64,000 nt of DNA. Source: Prevotella sp. (GTDB lineage: Bacteria; Bacteroidota; Bacteroidia; Bacteroidales; Bacteroidaceae). The translations under genes and the position numbers were made by a program. This document shows positions 51,385-61,405 of the stretch, piece after piece. The stretch covers positions 1-64,000 of the forward strand of contig JAFZRU010000025.1 of assembly GCA_017619755.1 (NCBI GenBank). Direction: 5' to 3'. Every line of letters begins with the position of its first letter. Within the stretch, counting starts at the first letter, position 1. The notes beneath the pieces were generated by a model, which did not search any database, was not told where the DNA came from, and saw nothing but the letters and a program-made list of their open reading frames with translations.

Positions 51385-54300
51385 TCAATAGGCGGAGCTG
51401 AGTTTTGCCTCGTAAGCACCGAGAAGCTTGTTAAACTGGTCCAAGTGCTTGTCATACCATGCCTGGTCGATGTTCTCCATCTTGTGCAGCAGCAGTTGCA
51501 TGGAACCAAAGTGCAGCCTTTCGATGTCGTATTTCGATGCGGCGACGTAGTTGGAACTGTTGGAGAAATACCAGTTGATGTATTGCTGGGCGTTGTTCCA
51601 CATGTTGTCGGCGATTTCCGTGGCGCGTTTCTTGTTGCCCAAGCTGCCCCATGCGCTGAGGAAGTCGTAGGCCCCGCTGAAGTAGGTCATCGGCACGTTG
51701 TACTCCGGTATCTCCTTCTCGGCTTTCTCCAACACCTTGCGGGCCATGTCCGGCTTTCCTTCCTCTATGAGGTTGGTGGCCAGCTCTCCCATCAGCTTGC
51801 GGTGGGTGTAGCACATGCGCATGATGGTCTGGTCGAGGTACAGTCCGGGCTTGTCGAGACCTCCGAAGCGGAACTTGTTCATCACGCGGTCGTAGGTCTT
51901 CTCCGTGTCCATCATGGTGGAGGGGGAGTCGGGGGCGTTGACGGTGAACGGGGTGATGCGGCATGCAAGGCCTTCCTGGATGAAGTTCTCTCCCAAGTTC
52001 ATGTAGTTCTCGCTTCCCACAGTGATGGCGACGTAGATGGGTCTGGTCCAGTTGGCCTGGGATATCATTTCGAGCATCATGAGGTCGCCCTTTCCGAGGC
52101 TGTTCTTTCCAGCGAGCGAAATCATCATCTGGTCGGGAATCTCGTCGTCCACGATTTTCATGCCGCTCTTTCTGACGGCCTCCTTGTCGATGTCCATGAG
52201 CAGTGAGTCGGTAGGCACCACGTGTGCGTCAGCCTCCACACCGGCATAGGTGAGGATGTCGTTCTTGATGCGCCGCTGCTCCTCGTTCAAGTCGCTGCGC
52301 ACCCAGTACTTGAGGACGTTTTTCAGTTCAAACGGGTTGGTTCCCAGGTTGTTGGCGGCGATGTCGGGATATTGCTTGTAGAATTCCCTGATGGCGGCTT
52401 TCAACTCAGGCTGCACGCGCACCACGTCGTTCGTGCCGGAGCAGTAGTCGATTCGTGGCCATGTGATGGGCACGCTGGGCGAGTCGTAGGCCGGTCTCAG
52501 CATCTGGTCGATGTACCAGTCGGTCTGCAGGTAGCTGAGGTTGCACACGCGGGCGTCTGTTCGGTTGCCCTCCGTCTCCTGATTGTACCACAAGGGGAAG
52601 GTGTCGTTGTCGCCGTTGGTGTAGATGATGGGGTAGCCCTTGTCGGGCAGTGAGTTGAGGTAGTTGAGGCCGAAGTCGCGGCAGGTGTATCTTCCGCTGC
52701 GGTCGTGGTCGTCCCATGTTTGCGAGGCCATCTGTATGGGAATGGCGAGGCATGCAAGTCCGGCGAGTGCCGCCACGGCGGTCTGTTTCAGTCCGAGTTT
52801 CTTCAGCCAGTCGATGATGGCCGTCACGCCGAGGCCGCACCAGATGGCGAAGGCGTAGAAGGAACCGGCGTAGGCGTAGTCGCGCTCACGTGGTTGGTTG
52901 GGTGTTTGGTTGAGATAGACCACGATGGCCAGACCTGTCATGAAGAAGAGGAAGAAAACGACCCAGAACTGCCTGATGCCCCTCTGTCCTCGGAAGGCTT
53001 GCCAGAAGAGGCCGAGCAGTCCGAGCAGCAATGGCAGGCAGTAGAAGACGTTATGCCCCTTGTTGGTTTTGAGCTCGTCGGGCAGCAAGTTCTGGTCTCC
53101 GAGGTTGAGCAGGTGGTTGTCAATGAAGTTGATGCCGGTGATCCAGTTGCCGTGCTCCTTCTCTCCACCGCCTTGGATGTCGTTCTGCCGACCGGCGAAG
53201 TTCCACATGAAATACCTCCAGTACATGAAGTTGCATTGGTAGGAGAGGAAGAAATTCATGTTGTCCATAAACGTGGGCATCTTGATCATCTGTTGGCTGT
53301 AGGTGGGAGGCTCCATCCGCCCTTTCACGTCGATGATGCTCTCATAGCTCTGTGCGTGTTGCGCGGAGTACATGCGTGGGAAGAACATGTTCTGTGCGTA
53401 GAGCGGCTGCTGCTTGTATTCCACGATGAAGTATTCGTCAGGGTCGGTGGGGTTGGCCTTCTCCCTTCTCTGGTAGATGGGAGCGCTCTTGGAGAATTTG
53501 ATCCTTCCCTCGTCGTCGATGGCGTACTCCGAGTTGTATGCCTGTCCGTAGAACAGGGGGCGGTAGCCGTATTGGTCGCGGCTGAGGTAGTTGCCGAGGG
53601 TGAAGATGTCCTCCGGCGAGTTCTGGTCCATCGGCGGGTTGGCCGATGAGCGTATGACGATGACGGCGTAGGTGGAGTAGCCGATCATGAGCATGAGCAT
53701 GCAGAGCAGGGTGGTGTTCTTCACCCTTGTGCTGATGAGCAGCGAACCTTTGTGTTTGATGCGCAGGCAGAGCCATAGGAGGGTGAGAACCACGATGCCG
53801 ATGAGCGCCGCACTCCATCCGTACCCGTAGAAGGGGATGCCGAGCATGGCCACTGCGAGGATGAATGACACGTTGACGCGAGCGGTGCTCTTATCTACGT
53901 AGCTCTCGTAGATGGCCCAGATGACGACGGTGACGAGGAGGATGAGGTAGATGATGACGCCGGTGTTGAACGGGCACCCGATGATGTTGACGAAGAGCAG
54001 TTCAAACCATCCTCCCACGGTGATGATGCCCGGCACGACGCCGTAAAGCACGGCGGCGACGATGGCGAAGGACAGCAGCAGCACGAGGAGAGAGCCTTTC
54101 AGGTTGGCGTCGGGGTTCTTGCGGTAGTAGAAGACGAGCACGATGGCGGGGATGCAGAGCAGGTTGAGCAGGTGCACGCCGATGGAGAGTCCCGTCATGT
54201 AGGCTATCAGCACGAGCCAACGGTCGCTGTGGGGCTGGTCGGCCTCGTCCTCCCATTTGAGGATGAGCCAGAACACCACGGCGGTGAAGGCGGAGGAGTA

Positions 54301-54744
54301 AGCATACACCTCGCCCTCAACGGCGCTGTACCAGAAGGTGTCGCTGAAGGTGTAGATGAGTGCCCCCACGAGACCGGCGGCCTCGATGGCTATCAATTTG
54401 CCGGTGGTGAGCTCGCTCCAGTCGCGCAGGATGAGGCGTCGTGCCAAGTGCGTGATGGTCCAGAAGAGGAAGAGGATGCACACGGCGCTGAGCAGTGCGT
54501 TCATGATGTTCACCATGTAGGCCACTTGCGAGGGGTCGCTTGCAAACTGCGAGAACAAGTTGGCGGTGAGCATGAAGAAGGGGGCCCCCGGTGGGTGTCC
54601 TATCTCCATTTTGTAACCTGTGGTGATGAATTCGGGACAGTCCCAGAAACTGGCTGTCGGCTCTACTGTGGAGCAATACACGATGGCGGCCACCAAGAAT
54701 GCCAGCCAGCCCATCGCATTGTCCACCAATCTGTACTTCTTCAT
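51385..54744 (-). CDS. DUF2723/GT117 membrane glycosyltransferase
   Basis: A 1119-residue integral membrane protein conserved in Bacteroidetes. The N-terminal region has SFWDCPEFITTGYKMEIGHPPGAPFF, the DUF2723 hallmark with acidic residues in the first periplasmic loop as in protein O-mannosyltransferase-like (GT-C) enzymes; I quote only part of it here as ASFWDCPEF and GHPPGAP. About a dozen membrane segments fill residues 10-680, and a soluble C-terminal domain follows. It probably transfers sugars from a lipid carrier on the periplasmic side. A -7 box lies 32 nt upstream. Confidence 0.85.
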   Translation of the reverse strand: MKKYRLVDNAMGWLAFLVAAIVYCSTVEPTASFWDCPEFITTGYKMEIGHPPGAPFFMLTANLFSQFASDPSQVAYMVNIMNALLSAVCILFLFWTITHLARRLILRDWSELTTGKLIAIEAAGLVGALIYTFSDTFWYSAVEGEVYAYSSAFTAVVFWLILKWEDEADQPHSDRWLVLIAYMTGLSIGVHLLNLLCIPAIVLVFYYRKNPDANLKGSLLVLLLSFAIVAAVLYGVVPGIITVGGWFELLFVNIIGCPFNTGVIIYLILLVTVVIWAIYESYVDKSTARVNVSFILAVAMLGIPFYGYGWSAALIGIVVLTLLWLCLRIKHKGSLLISTRVKNTTLLCMLMLMIGYSTYAVIVIRSSANPPMDQNSPEDIFTLGNYLSRDQYGYRPLFYGQAYNSEYAIDDEGRIKFSKSAPIYQRREKANPTDPDEYFIVEYKQQPLYAQNMFFPRMYSAQHAQSYESIIDVKGRMEPPTYSQQMIKMPTFMDNMNFFLSYQCNFMYWRYFMWNFAGRQNDIQGGGEKEHGNWITGINFIDNHLLNLGDQNLLPDELKTNKGHNVFYCLPLLLGLLGLFWQAFRGQRGIRQFWVVFFLFFMTGLAIVVYLNQTPNQPRERDYAYAGSFYAFAIWCGLGVTAIIDWLKKLGLKQTAVAALAGLACLAIPIQMASQTWDDHDRSGRYTCRDFGLNYLNSLPDKGYPIIYTNGDNDTFPLWYNQETEGNRTDARVCNLSYLQTDWYIDQMLRPAYDSPSVPITWPRIDYCSGTNDVVRVQPELKAAIREFYKQYPDIAANNLGTNPFELKNVLKYWVRSDLNEEQRRIKNDILTYAGVEADAHVVPTDSLLMDIDKEAVRKSGMKIVDDEIPDQMMISLAGKNSLGKGDLMMLEMISQANWTRPIYVAITVGSENYMNLGENFIQEGLACRITPFTVNAPDSPSTMMDTEKTYDRVMNKFRFGGLDKPGLYLDQTIMRMCYTHRKLMGELATNLIEEGKPDMARKVLEKAEKEIPEYNVPMTYFSGAYDFLSAWGSLGNKKRATEIADNMWNNAQQYINWYFSNSSNYVAASKYDIERLHFGSMQLLLHKMENIDQAWYDKHLDQFNKLLGAYEAKLSSAY

Positions 54745-54775
54745 AAGAATTATTTCAAAATTGACTATTTGGGGG

Positions 54776-54783
54776 CAAAATTA
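54776..54783 (-). promoter_or_regulatory. -7 box (TAATTTTG) for the GT117 gene
   Basis: TAATTTTG on the minus strand, 32 nt upstream of the ATG at 54744. The -33 is not clear. Confidence 0.5.
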
Positions 54784-54837
54784 CGAAAATCCAATGACTT
54801 TTCACCTATCTTCAGTGGTTTTTTGCGCTTTTTCTCC

Positions 54838-55290
54838 TCAAAAAACCATGGCCGCGCCATAGGCGACGACGAAATATCTCAACACCTTTCCCAAGAAGAC
54901 GCTCAATGCCGTGATGGAGGGGTTGGCTCTCATGAGGCCGAGGGTGATGCAGATGGCCGTCCCGATGATGGGCAAGAATGCGAAGAAGCCCATCCATGCG
55001 CCCTTGCTGCCCAAGAAGCGATGCGCTTTCTCCATGTGTTCCTGGCTCACGTGAAGGTAACGCTCCACCCATTCCATCTTCCCCATGTGGCCCACCCAGT
55101 AGTTGAACATGCTCCCGGCCCAGTTGCCGATGGTGCCGTAGATGAGCAGCGGCAACGGTTCCAATCCGGCGGCCACGAGGCCGGTCATCACCGCCTCGCT
55201 GCTGAATGGCAGGAAACTGCCGGCTATAAAGGCAGATATGAGCATGCCAGCGTAGCCATAGTTGACAAGAAATTGGATGAGGGCGTCCAT
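54838..55290 (-). CDS. YqaA/DedA-like membrane protein
   Basis: A 150-residue protein with three or four membrane helices. It starts MDALIQFLVNYGYAGMLISA and has the SFLPFSSEAV and GNWAGSMFNYWVGH segments typical of small DedA/SNARE-associated proteins (YqaA type), thought to act in lipid or proton-coupled membrane transport. It overlaps the end of the upstream gene by 67 bases in another frame, indicating coupled translation. Confidence 0.8.
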   Translation of the reverse strand: MDALIQFLVNYGYAGMLISAFIAGSFLPFSSEAVMTGLVAAGLEPLPLLIYGTIGNWAGSMFNYWVGHMGKMEWVERYLHVSQEHMEKAHRFLGSKGAWMGFFAFLPIIGTAICITLGLMRANPSITALSVFLGKVLRYFVVAYGAAMVF

Positions 55291-56207
55291 GTGTTGTATG
55301 CGATGATGGCCAGTGTTCCGAGAATGATGAAGTAGAAGGAGATGTTGGTGAGCCAGGTGTGCGTGAGGGTGAGGTAGTGGGCGATGAGGGGGCTGGTGTT
55401 GGCGATGGCCACTCCGAGGAGCAGTTTGTAGTGCTGCGGCTGCAAGGCGAGGAATGTGAAGGTGGCCAGGTCGATGGTGATGAATATCTCATGCAGCAGT
55501 CGGGTGCGCAGCTTGTCCTGGTATCCTTGGTTGGCGTAGTGTATGATGCCGATGAGCGCCAGGAACGCGGTCCATCCGATGGCAAGCCACTCATGCTCTC
55601 CGAACATGGAGTAGTCGCCGAGAGGGGCGAAACTTCTCAAGCGTATGAAATGACGGGCCGCCACCTCCGTGCCTCTCAGATAGACGATGGCGGGTCCTGC
55701 GAGCCAGTAGGGTGTGAACAGTCCCAGGACGGAGGCCCAGAAGGTCTTGGCGGTGAATGCCCGCAGGCATGCCGCCATGAGCACCCACAGCAATGGTACG
55801 TAGTAGAGGGCCTGCACGAACACCATGCTGGCGAGTCCCAAGCAGAAGAAGCCGTAGAACACCCATCCGGGCGACACTTTCCGCTGCTGGCTGTGGAAGA
55901 GCATGAAATGCAGTGCGATGAAGCACAGCATCATGATCTCCGCTTCGAGGTCTGGCACGATGAAGATGGCCGCCGCCACGAGCAGCAAGAACATGGACGG
56001 CGTGGCATGGCTGCTCACGCGGATGAGTTGGTGGGAACTGTTGAGCTCGGCCAGCAGGATGGTGGAGATGGCCAAGCATGCCAGCTGCATCCACCATCCT
56101 CCCTCCACCACTCCGTAGAGGTAGCAAGCCCCGCCCGCCACTGCTATGGACAATGGCAGGAAGATTTTGCTCTCTGTGAAGATGTTTTGGAAGCGCTTGT
56201 AGGCCAT
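55224..56207 (-). CDS. Multi-pass membrane protein of unknown function
   Basis: A 327-residue protein with about nine to ten hydrophobic helices and short polar loops. It starts MAYKRFQNIFTESKIFLPLS, 4 nt after purD, and its last 67 bases overlap the YqaA-like gene. No catalytic or transport motif was recognised. Bacteroidetes often have such a membrane protein next to purD; its role is unknown to me. Confidence 0.75.
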   Translation of the reverse strand: MAYKRFQNIFTESKIFLPLSIAVAGGACYLYGVVEGGWWMQLACLAISTILLAELNSSHQLIRVSSHATPSMFLLLVAAAIFIVPDLEAEIMMLCFIALHFMLFHSQQRKVSPGWVFYGFFCLGLASMVFVQALYYVPLLWVLMAACLRAFTAKTFWASVLGLFTPYWLAGPAIVYLRGTEVAARHFIRLRSFAPLGDYSMFGEHEWLAIGWTAFLALIGIIHYANQGYQDKLRTRLLHEIFITIDLATFTFLALQPQHYKLLLGVAIANTSPLIAHYLTLTHTWLTNISFYFIILGTLAIIAYNTWTPSSNFLSTMATLACSYLPL

Positions 56208-56211
56208 TGCG

Positions 56212-57480
56212 TTAAAGGTCGCTGCCGATGTCGCTGCGGAAATATTTTCCGGTGAAATCTATCTTCTTGGCTTCTTGGAAGCTCTTTGCCAAGGCCTCCT
56301 CCTTGTCGCGCCCGTAGCTGCTCACGGCGATGACGCGCCCTCCGGCTGTCACCACCTGCCCGTCGGCCATGGCGGTGCCGCTGTGGAAGACGATGGAGCC
56401 TTCCACCTTGTCGAGGCCGGTGATGGGGTAGCCTTTCTTGTATGCCTCCGGGTATCCACCGCTGACGAGCATGACGCATACGGCGGCGCGCTCGTCGGTC
56501 TCCACCACGCGGCGGTCCAGGTCGCCGGCGGCCACTCCTTCCAAGAGGTCCACCAAGTCGCTCTTCAGCCTGAGCATGACGCTCTCCGTCTCGGGGTCGC
56601 CCATGCGGCAGTTGTATTCTATCACCATCGGATTGCCCTTCACATTGGTCAGTCCGAAGAAGATGAAGCCTTTGTAGTCGATGCCCTCGGCAGCGAGTCC
56701 CTCCACGGTGGGCCTGACGATGCGGTCTTCCACCTTCTTCATCCACTCTTGGGTGGCGAAAGGCACGGGGCTGACGCTGCCCATGCCGCCGGTGTTGAGG
56801 CCGGTGTCGTGCTCGCCGATGCGCTTGTAGTCCTTGGCCTCCGGGAGCAGTTGGTAGTGATGGCCGTCGGTGATGGCGAAGACGGAGCACTCGATGCCGT
56901 CGAGATACTCCTCGATGACCACGCGGGCGGAGGCGTTGCCGAACATCCCTCCGAGCATCTCGCGAAGCTGCTGTTTGGCTTCTTCGAGGGTGGGCAGGAT
57001 GAGCACGCCCTTTCCGGCGCAAAGGCCGTCGGCTTTCAGCACGTAGGGAGGTTGAAGGGTCTCCAAGAAGGCGAGGCCTTCTTCGAGCGTCGTGCCGTCG
57101 AAGGTTTGGTAGCGTGCGGTGGGGATGCCGTGGCGTTGCATGAAGGCTTTGGCGAAGTCCTTGCTGCCCTCCAAGACGGCACCTCGTGCCGACGGGCCTA
57201 TCACGGGGATGTTGGCGGTGCGCGGGTCGGCGGCGAACTCGTCATAGACACCTTTCACCAAGGGGTCTTCGGGACCCACCACCACCATGTCGATGCCGTT
57301 GTCGGCGGCGAAGGTTTTCAAACCCTCGAAGTCGTCAGCTTTCAGGGCGATGTTCTCTCCCACGGTGGCGGTGCCGGCGTTGCCGGGGGCGATGTATAGT
57401 TGGCTCACTTTCTTGCTTTGTGCGATTTTCCAAGCGAGGGCGTGCTCTCGCCCGCCGCTACCCAATAGCATTATTTTCAT
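56212..57480 (-). CDS. purD: Phosphoribosylamine-glycine ligase
   Basis: A 422-residue ATP-grasp enzyme catalysing the second step of purine synthesis (phosphoribosylamine + glycine + ATP to GAR). The N-domain has [15 protein letters not shown], the ATP-grasp core [14 protein letters not shown], and the late motif [12 protein letters not shown]. It is of full length. The 101-nt gap to the upstream peptidase gene is mostly a CTATAG array. Confidence 0.96.
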   Translation of the reverse strand: MKIMLLGSGGREHALAWKIAQSKKVSQLYIAPGNAGTATVGENIALKADDFEGLKTFAADNGIDMVVVGPEDPLVKGVYDEFAADPRTANIPVIGPSARGAVLEGSKDFAKAFMQRHGIPTARYQTFDGTTLEEGLAFLETLQPPYVLKADGLCAGKGVLILPTLEEAKQQLREMLGGMFGNASARVVIEEYLDGIECSVFAITDGHHYQLLPEAKDYKRIGEHDTGLNTGGMGSVSPVPFATQEWMKKVEDRIVRPTVEGLAAEGIDYKGFIFFGLTNVKGNPMVIEYNCRMGDPETESVMLRLKSDLVDLLEGVAAGDLDRRVVETDERAAVCVMLVSGGYPEAYKKGYPITGLDKVEGSIVFHSGTAMADGQVVTAGGRVIAVSSYGRDKEEALAKSFQEAKKIDFTGKYFRSDIGSDL

Positions 57481-57495
57481 CTTTTTTCTTTTTTT

Positions 57496-57573
57496 TTATA
57501 GTGGCTATAGTTTCTATAGAGGCTATAGTTTCTATAGTAGCTATAGTATCTATAGTTTCCATAGTGGCTATAG
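57496..57573. repeat. Period-9 array, family A (CTATAG plus 3 nt), long
   Basis: Nine hexamers start every 9 nt from 57496 (TTATAG, then CTATAG at 57505, 57514 and so on, one CCATAG), with variable 3-nt spacers. It fills the gap between the DPP IV-like gene and purD, upstream of the purD start. Confidence 0.9.
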
Positions 57574-57581
57574 GCTTGTGA

Positions 57582-59753
57582 TTACAGGTGTTCCTCGAAA
57601 TATTGTGTGATGCGCTCGTGTAGGTGTACGCTTTTATGCCCTCTCATGTTGTGGGGCTCTCCGGGATAGACGAAGAAATCGGGTTGTGTGCCGGCCTTGA
57701 TACACTCGTCGATGAACTCCAAGCAGTGCTGTGGCACCACCGTCTTGTCGTTGAGGCCTTGTATGATTTGCAGTCGCCCTTTCAGGTTTTTCGCCTGACG
57801 GAGCAGCGAGGTTTTCTCATATCCCTCGGGGTTGTCTTGCGGCGTGTCCATGTATCTCTCGCCATACATCACCTCATACCATTTCCAGTCGATGACGGGG
57901 CCTCCGGCCACTCCCACCTTGAACACGTCGGGGTAGTTGGTCATCAGGCTGATGGTCATATAGCCTCCGTAACTCCACCCATGCACGCCGATGCGGTTGG
58001 CATCCACATAGGGCAGTTGCTTGAGGTATTCCACTCCGCACATCTGGTCGGCCATTTCCACCTGGCCGAGTTGCCGGAAGGTGACTTGCTCGAACTCCAT
58101 CCCCCTGTCCTTGCTACCTCTGTTGTCGAGGATGAAGAGGAGGTATCCTTTTTGGGCCATATAGGTCTCCCAGCCCCTTGAATACCAATGCCATCGCGCC
58201 TCCACGTTGCGAGCGTGAGGGCCTCCATAGACATATATCACGGTGGGGTATTTCTTCTTGGGGTCGAAATGGGTGGGCTTCACCATGCGGTAGTAGAGGT
58301 CGGTGACACCGTCGGCAGCCTTGATGGTGCCGCAGCTATATTCCGGCGTGTCGTAGTCCGCCCATGGGTTGGGGGCGGTGAAGAGGCGTTGACGCTTGTC
58401 CTTTCCCAAGGTGGCGAGCTCGATGTTGCGTGGCACGTCGGGTTCGGTGTAGTTGTCGAAGAGCATGGTGCCTGATGCAGAGAGGATGGAGGTGTGTCGC
58501 CCGTCTTCCTGATAAGTGTTGGCGTGGCAGCCTTGTCCGTTGTCGATGAGTGTCCGCTTGCCGTTGGCCAGGCTCACCTCATAGAGGTTGTTTTGTATGG
58601 GACTTGCCTCTGTGGAGAGGATGACCACGCTGTTGCGCTTCTTGCAGAAGCCCACAAGGTCGAGCACCACCCATTTGCCTTGCGTGAGCTGCTTGAGTTG
58701 TTTGCCTTCCACGTCCATGAGGTAGAGGTGGTTGTAACCGTCCTTTTGGCTCTGGAGGATGAATTTTTTGGCATCCCAGGGTATGAAGGTGATGGGTGTG
58801 AGCGGTTCGGTGTATTTGTCGCTATGCTCATGGTAGATGATCTTCTCACGCTTTCCCGTGGAAGCTTCATACACGGTGAGGTCCATGTCGGTCTGGTCGC
58901 GGTTGAGCTCTTGGATGTAGATGCGCTTGCTGTCGGGACTCCACTGGATGTTGGTGAAGTAGCGGTCGGTGGGGTCGCCGGCGTCGAGATAGACGGTGGC
59001 TCCCGTGTCCATGTCATGTACGCCGACAGTCACTTGGTGGCTGGTCTCGCCGGCCATGGGGTACTTGTCAGGCTCCTCGGTGGCGATGCGGGTGGTCAGG
59101 TTCACCTGCGGGTAGTCGGTCACCATGCTCTGGTCCATGCGGTAGAAGGCGAGTTTGCGGCCGTCGGGGCTCCAGAAGGTGCCTTTGTAGATGCCAAATT
59201 CGTCGCGGTGCACGCTTTGCCCATAGACGATTTCGCGACTGCCGTCGGTGCTTACTTGCCGGGTGGAGCCGTCGCCGTCCTGCACGTAGAGGTTGTCGTC
59301 TTTCACGTAGGCTTGTGCGCGTGAAGCCGGACTCCAGTCGCTCACCTCGTATTCCTTTTCCTGCTGCCACACCACCTTGCTGTTTTTCCAATCATAGAGC
59401 AGCCGCAGTTCGTAACTCTCCAAGAGGGCGAGCGTCTGTCCGGGGTAGGGGAAGGTTGTGCTGTTGCAACTCCCTATGGCGTCCTTGCCAAGGGCGGCGT
59501 TCACCTCTTCACAAGAAAAGAGCTTTGTCTCACTCAGGTTCTTGGTGTCCACCGTGTGGCATGCTTCCCGGGTGTTGTGCACGAGGATGTCGCCCCACCA
59601 CGCATATTGCTTGTTTTCGGGGTTCATGGCGCGGTAGTTGGCGCCTCCGAAATTCAGGTCTTCCAGTGTGAATGTCTTTTTCTGAGCCATGGCGTTGGTG
59701 GGCAGCAGTGCTAATAATGCGAATAACCATGAAAGGGGTGTCTTTCTACTCAT
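57582..59753 (-). CDS. Secreted dipeptidyl peptidase IV-like serine peptidase (S9B)
   Basis: A 723-residue exported enzyme removing N-terminal dipeptides. A signal peptide (SWLFALLALLPTNAMAQ) precedes an eight-bladed beta-propeller (about 40-480) and an alpha/beta-hydrolase domain with the nucleophile in GWSYGGY (about Ser596), the Asp in NDKTVVP and the His in GEPHNM. The start ATG at 59753 overlaps the stop of the RNA methyltransferase gene (ATGAGTAG) with a GGAGGG sequence before it; a longer N-terminal reading would be antisense-like repeats encoded by the upstream gene. Confidence 0.92.
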   Translation of the reverse strand: MSRKTPLSWLFALLALLPTNAMAQKKTFTLEDLNFGGANYRAMNPENKQYAWWGDILVHNTREACHTVDTKNLSETKLFSCEEVNAALGKDAIGSCNSTTFPYPGQTLALLESYELRLLYDWKNSKVVWQQEKEYEVSDWSPASRAQAYVKDDNLYVQDGDGSTRQVSTDGSREIVYGQSVHRDEFGIYKGTFWSPDGRKLAFYRMDQSMVTDYPQVNLTTRIATEEPDKYPMAGETSHQVTVGVHDMDTGATVYLDAGDPTDRYFTNIQWSPDSKRIYIQELNRDQTDMDLTVYEASTGKREKIIYHEHSDKYTEPLTPITFIPWDAKKFILQSQKDGYNHLYLMDVEGKQLKQLTQGKWVVLDLVGFCKKRNSVVILSTEASPIQNNLYEVSLANGKRTLIDNGQGCHANTYQEDGRHTSILSASGTMLFDNYTEPDVPRNIELATLGKDKRQRLFTAPNPWADYDTPEYSCGTIKAADGVTDLYYRMVKPTHFDPKKKYPTVIYVYGGPHARNVEARWHWYSRGWETYMAQKGYLLFILDNRGSKDRGMEFEQVTFRQLGQVEMADQMCGVEYLKQLPYVDANRIGVHGWSYGGYMTISLMTNYPDVFKVGVAGGPVIDWKWYEVMYGERYMDTPQDNPEGYEKTSLLRQAKNLKGRLQIIQGLNDKTVVPQHCLEFIDECIKAGTQPDFFVYPGEPHNMRGHKSVHLHERITQYFEEHL

Positions 59754-61344
59754 CGTCATCCCTCCTTCCTTTTTTGCGGTCGTCTCTTCTGTCGAAGGGG
59801 CGCTTTCTGTCGAAGGGTCTTCCTCCGTCACGACGCTTGAAGCCTCCGTCGCGGTCGAAGCCCCTTCCAAACTTGCTGTCGCGGTCGAAGCCCTTTCCGC
59901 GCTTTCCGTCGCGGTCGAAGCCTTTTCCGCGTTTGCCGTCACGGTCGAAGCCTTTCCGACGCTCTCCATCGCGGTCGTAGTCGTCGCGTTTCCATCCCCG
60001 TTCCGTCCTCTTCTCCGGACGAGAGTCTTCCTTGCGTTTGAAGGTCTCCAGTTCGTGGCGGTGGAAGGTGAAGGAGCGGATGTCGGCTTCCTCGTTTTCG
60101 CTCTCCTCGTCGAGGCGCTGCTTGAACTCCCTGTTCTTCTTGAAGCGGTGCTTGTCGGCCATGGCCGCCTTCTCCTCCTCTGTCTTCACCACGCCTCCTT
60201 CGTTGCGGAAAGACTTGAGCTTTCCCTCGAAGATGGTGTATTTCCTGAATTCACATTCCAGCGAACCGTTGAAGACGGGTATCTTGATGGAAGGTCTCAG
60301 GCCGATTTGCTCGAAGCACTCCTCTCGGTAGCTGAGAATCCATGCTTCGTTGTTGGTGAAGGCGTGCTTGAGACGGTCGCCGATGGTGCGGTAGGTGGCC
60401 AGCAAGTCGGGAGTGGAGATGCGCTCTCCATAGGGCGGGTTGGTCACCATGATGCTTTTTTCTGCCGGCTGGGCGAAGTCCTTGATGTCGGCTTGCTCCA
60501 CGGTGATGACTTGCGACAGTCCGGCGGCGCGTACGTTGCGGCGGGCGGTGTTGACACATTTCATGTCGATGTCGTAGCCGTAGATGTGGTGCTCGAAGGG
60601 GCGCTCCTTGGAGTCATCGTTGTAAATCCTTTCAAAGAGCTCGGCATCGAAGTCGGGCCATTTCTCAAAGGCGTAGCTCTTCCTGAAAACGCCGGGAGAG
60701 ATGTTTTGTGCGATGAGCGCCGCCTCGATGAGCAGTGTGCCGGAGCCGCACATGGGGTCGATGAAGTCACATTCGCCTTTCCATCCAGTCATCAGGATCA
60801 TGCCGGCGGCGAGGACCTCGTTGAGGGGGGCCTCCACCGACTCTTGCCGGTAGCCACGCCGATGGAGCGACTGCCCGCTGGAGTCGAGGCTGAGTGTGCC
60901 GTCTTCGTCGGCAATGTGTATGTGCAGTCGGATGTCGGGGTTGGTGATGGAGATGTTGGGGCGGTTGCCGGTGCGCTCTCTGAATTGGTCCACGATGGCG
61001 TCCTTCACCTTGTAGGCCACGAACTTGGAGTGCCGGAACTCGTCGGAAAAGACGACGGAGTCGATGGCGAAGGTCTTACTGTTGTCCAAGTATTGGCTCC
61101 AGTCCACCTTGAGCACCTGCGTATATACGTCGTCGGCGCTCCGTGCTTTGAAGTGGATGATGGGCTTGAGAATACGGATGGCGGTGTGCAACTGGAAGTT
61201 GGCGCGGTACATCAGTTCCTTGTCGCCTTTGAATGACACCATACGGCGCCCTATTTGCACGTCGTTGGCTCCCAGTTCTGTCAGTTCTTGTGCCAAAATG
61301 GGCTCCAGGCCCATGAACGTCTTGGCAATCAGTTCAAATTCCAT
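59746..61344 (-). CDS. THUMP-domain class I RNA methyltransferase (RlmL-like) with a repetitive tail
   Basis: A 532-residue protein. THUMP domain at about 45-155; Rossmann methyltransferase with FIDPMCGSGTLLIEAA (about 190-205) and the catalytic-type NPPYGE (about 300). It corresponds to the m2G methyltransferase half of RlmL, acting on 23S rRNA. The C-terminal 90 residues (about 440-532) are an Arg/Asp/Gly/Lys-rich disordered tail with near-perfect 10-residue repeats (RDGKRGKGFD), as in RNA-binding RGG-like tails. The peptidase gene overlaps its stop. Confidence 0.9.
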   Translation of the reverse strand: MEFELIAKTFMGLEPILAQELTELGANDVQIGRRMVSFKGDKELMYRANFQLHTAIRILKPIIHFKARSADDVYTQVLKVDWSQYLDNSKTFAIDSVVFSDEFRHSKFVAYKVKDAIVDQFRERTGNRPNISITNPDIRLHIHIADEDGTLSLDSSGQSLHRRGYRQESVEAPLNEVLAAGMILMTGWKGECDFIDPMCGSGTLLIEAALIAQNISPGVFRKSYAFEKWPDFDAELFERIYNDDSKERPFEHHIYGYDIDMKCVNTARRNVRAAGLSQVITVEQADIKDFAQPAEKSIMVTNPPYGERISTPDLLATYRTIGDRLKHAFTNNEAWILSYREECFEQIGLRPSIKIPVFNGSLECEFRKYTIFEGKLKSFRNEGGVVKTEEEKAAMADKHRFKKNREFKQRLDEESENEEADIRSFTFHRHELETFKRKEDSRPEKRTERGWKRDDYDRDGERRKGFDRDGKRGKGFDRDGKRGKGFDRDSKFGRGFDRDGGFKRRDGGRPFDRKRPFDRRDDRKKGRRDDDE

Positions 61345-61374
61345 TTTCTGCGAGGTATATCACTATTTTCCATG

Positions 61375-61405
61375 CAAAGATAGTGCAAGCCGAACACAAA
61401 ACAAA
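61375..61405 (-). promoter_or_regulatory. Promoter for the RNA methyltransferase operon
   Basis: On the minus strand TTTG (61405-61402), 19 nt, TATCTTTG (61382-61375). The predicted start is near 61368, 24 nt before the ATG at 61344. Confidence 0.75.

Noticed and set aside
59754-59969. N-terminal extension of the DPP IV-like peptidase
   Set aside because: The extra sequence is a frame-shifted reading of the methyltransferase tail repeats and would hide the signal peptide.
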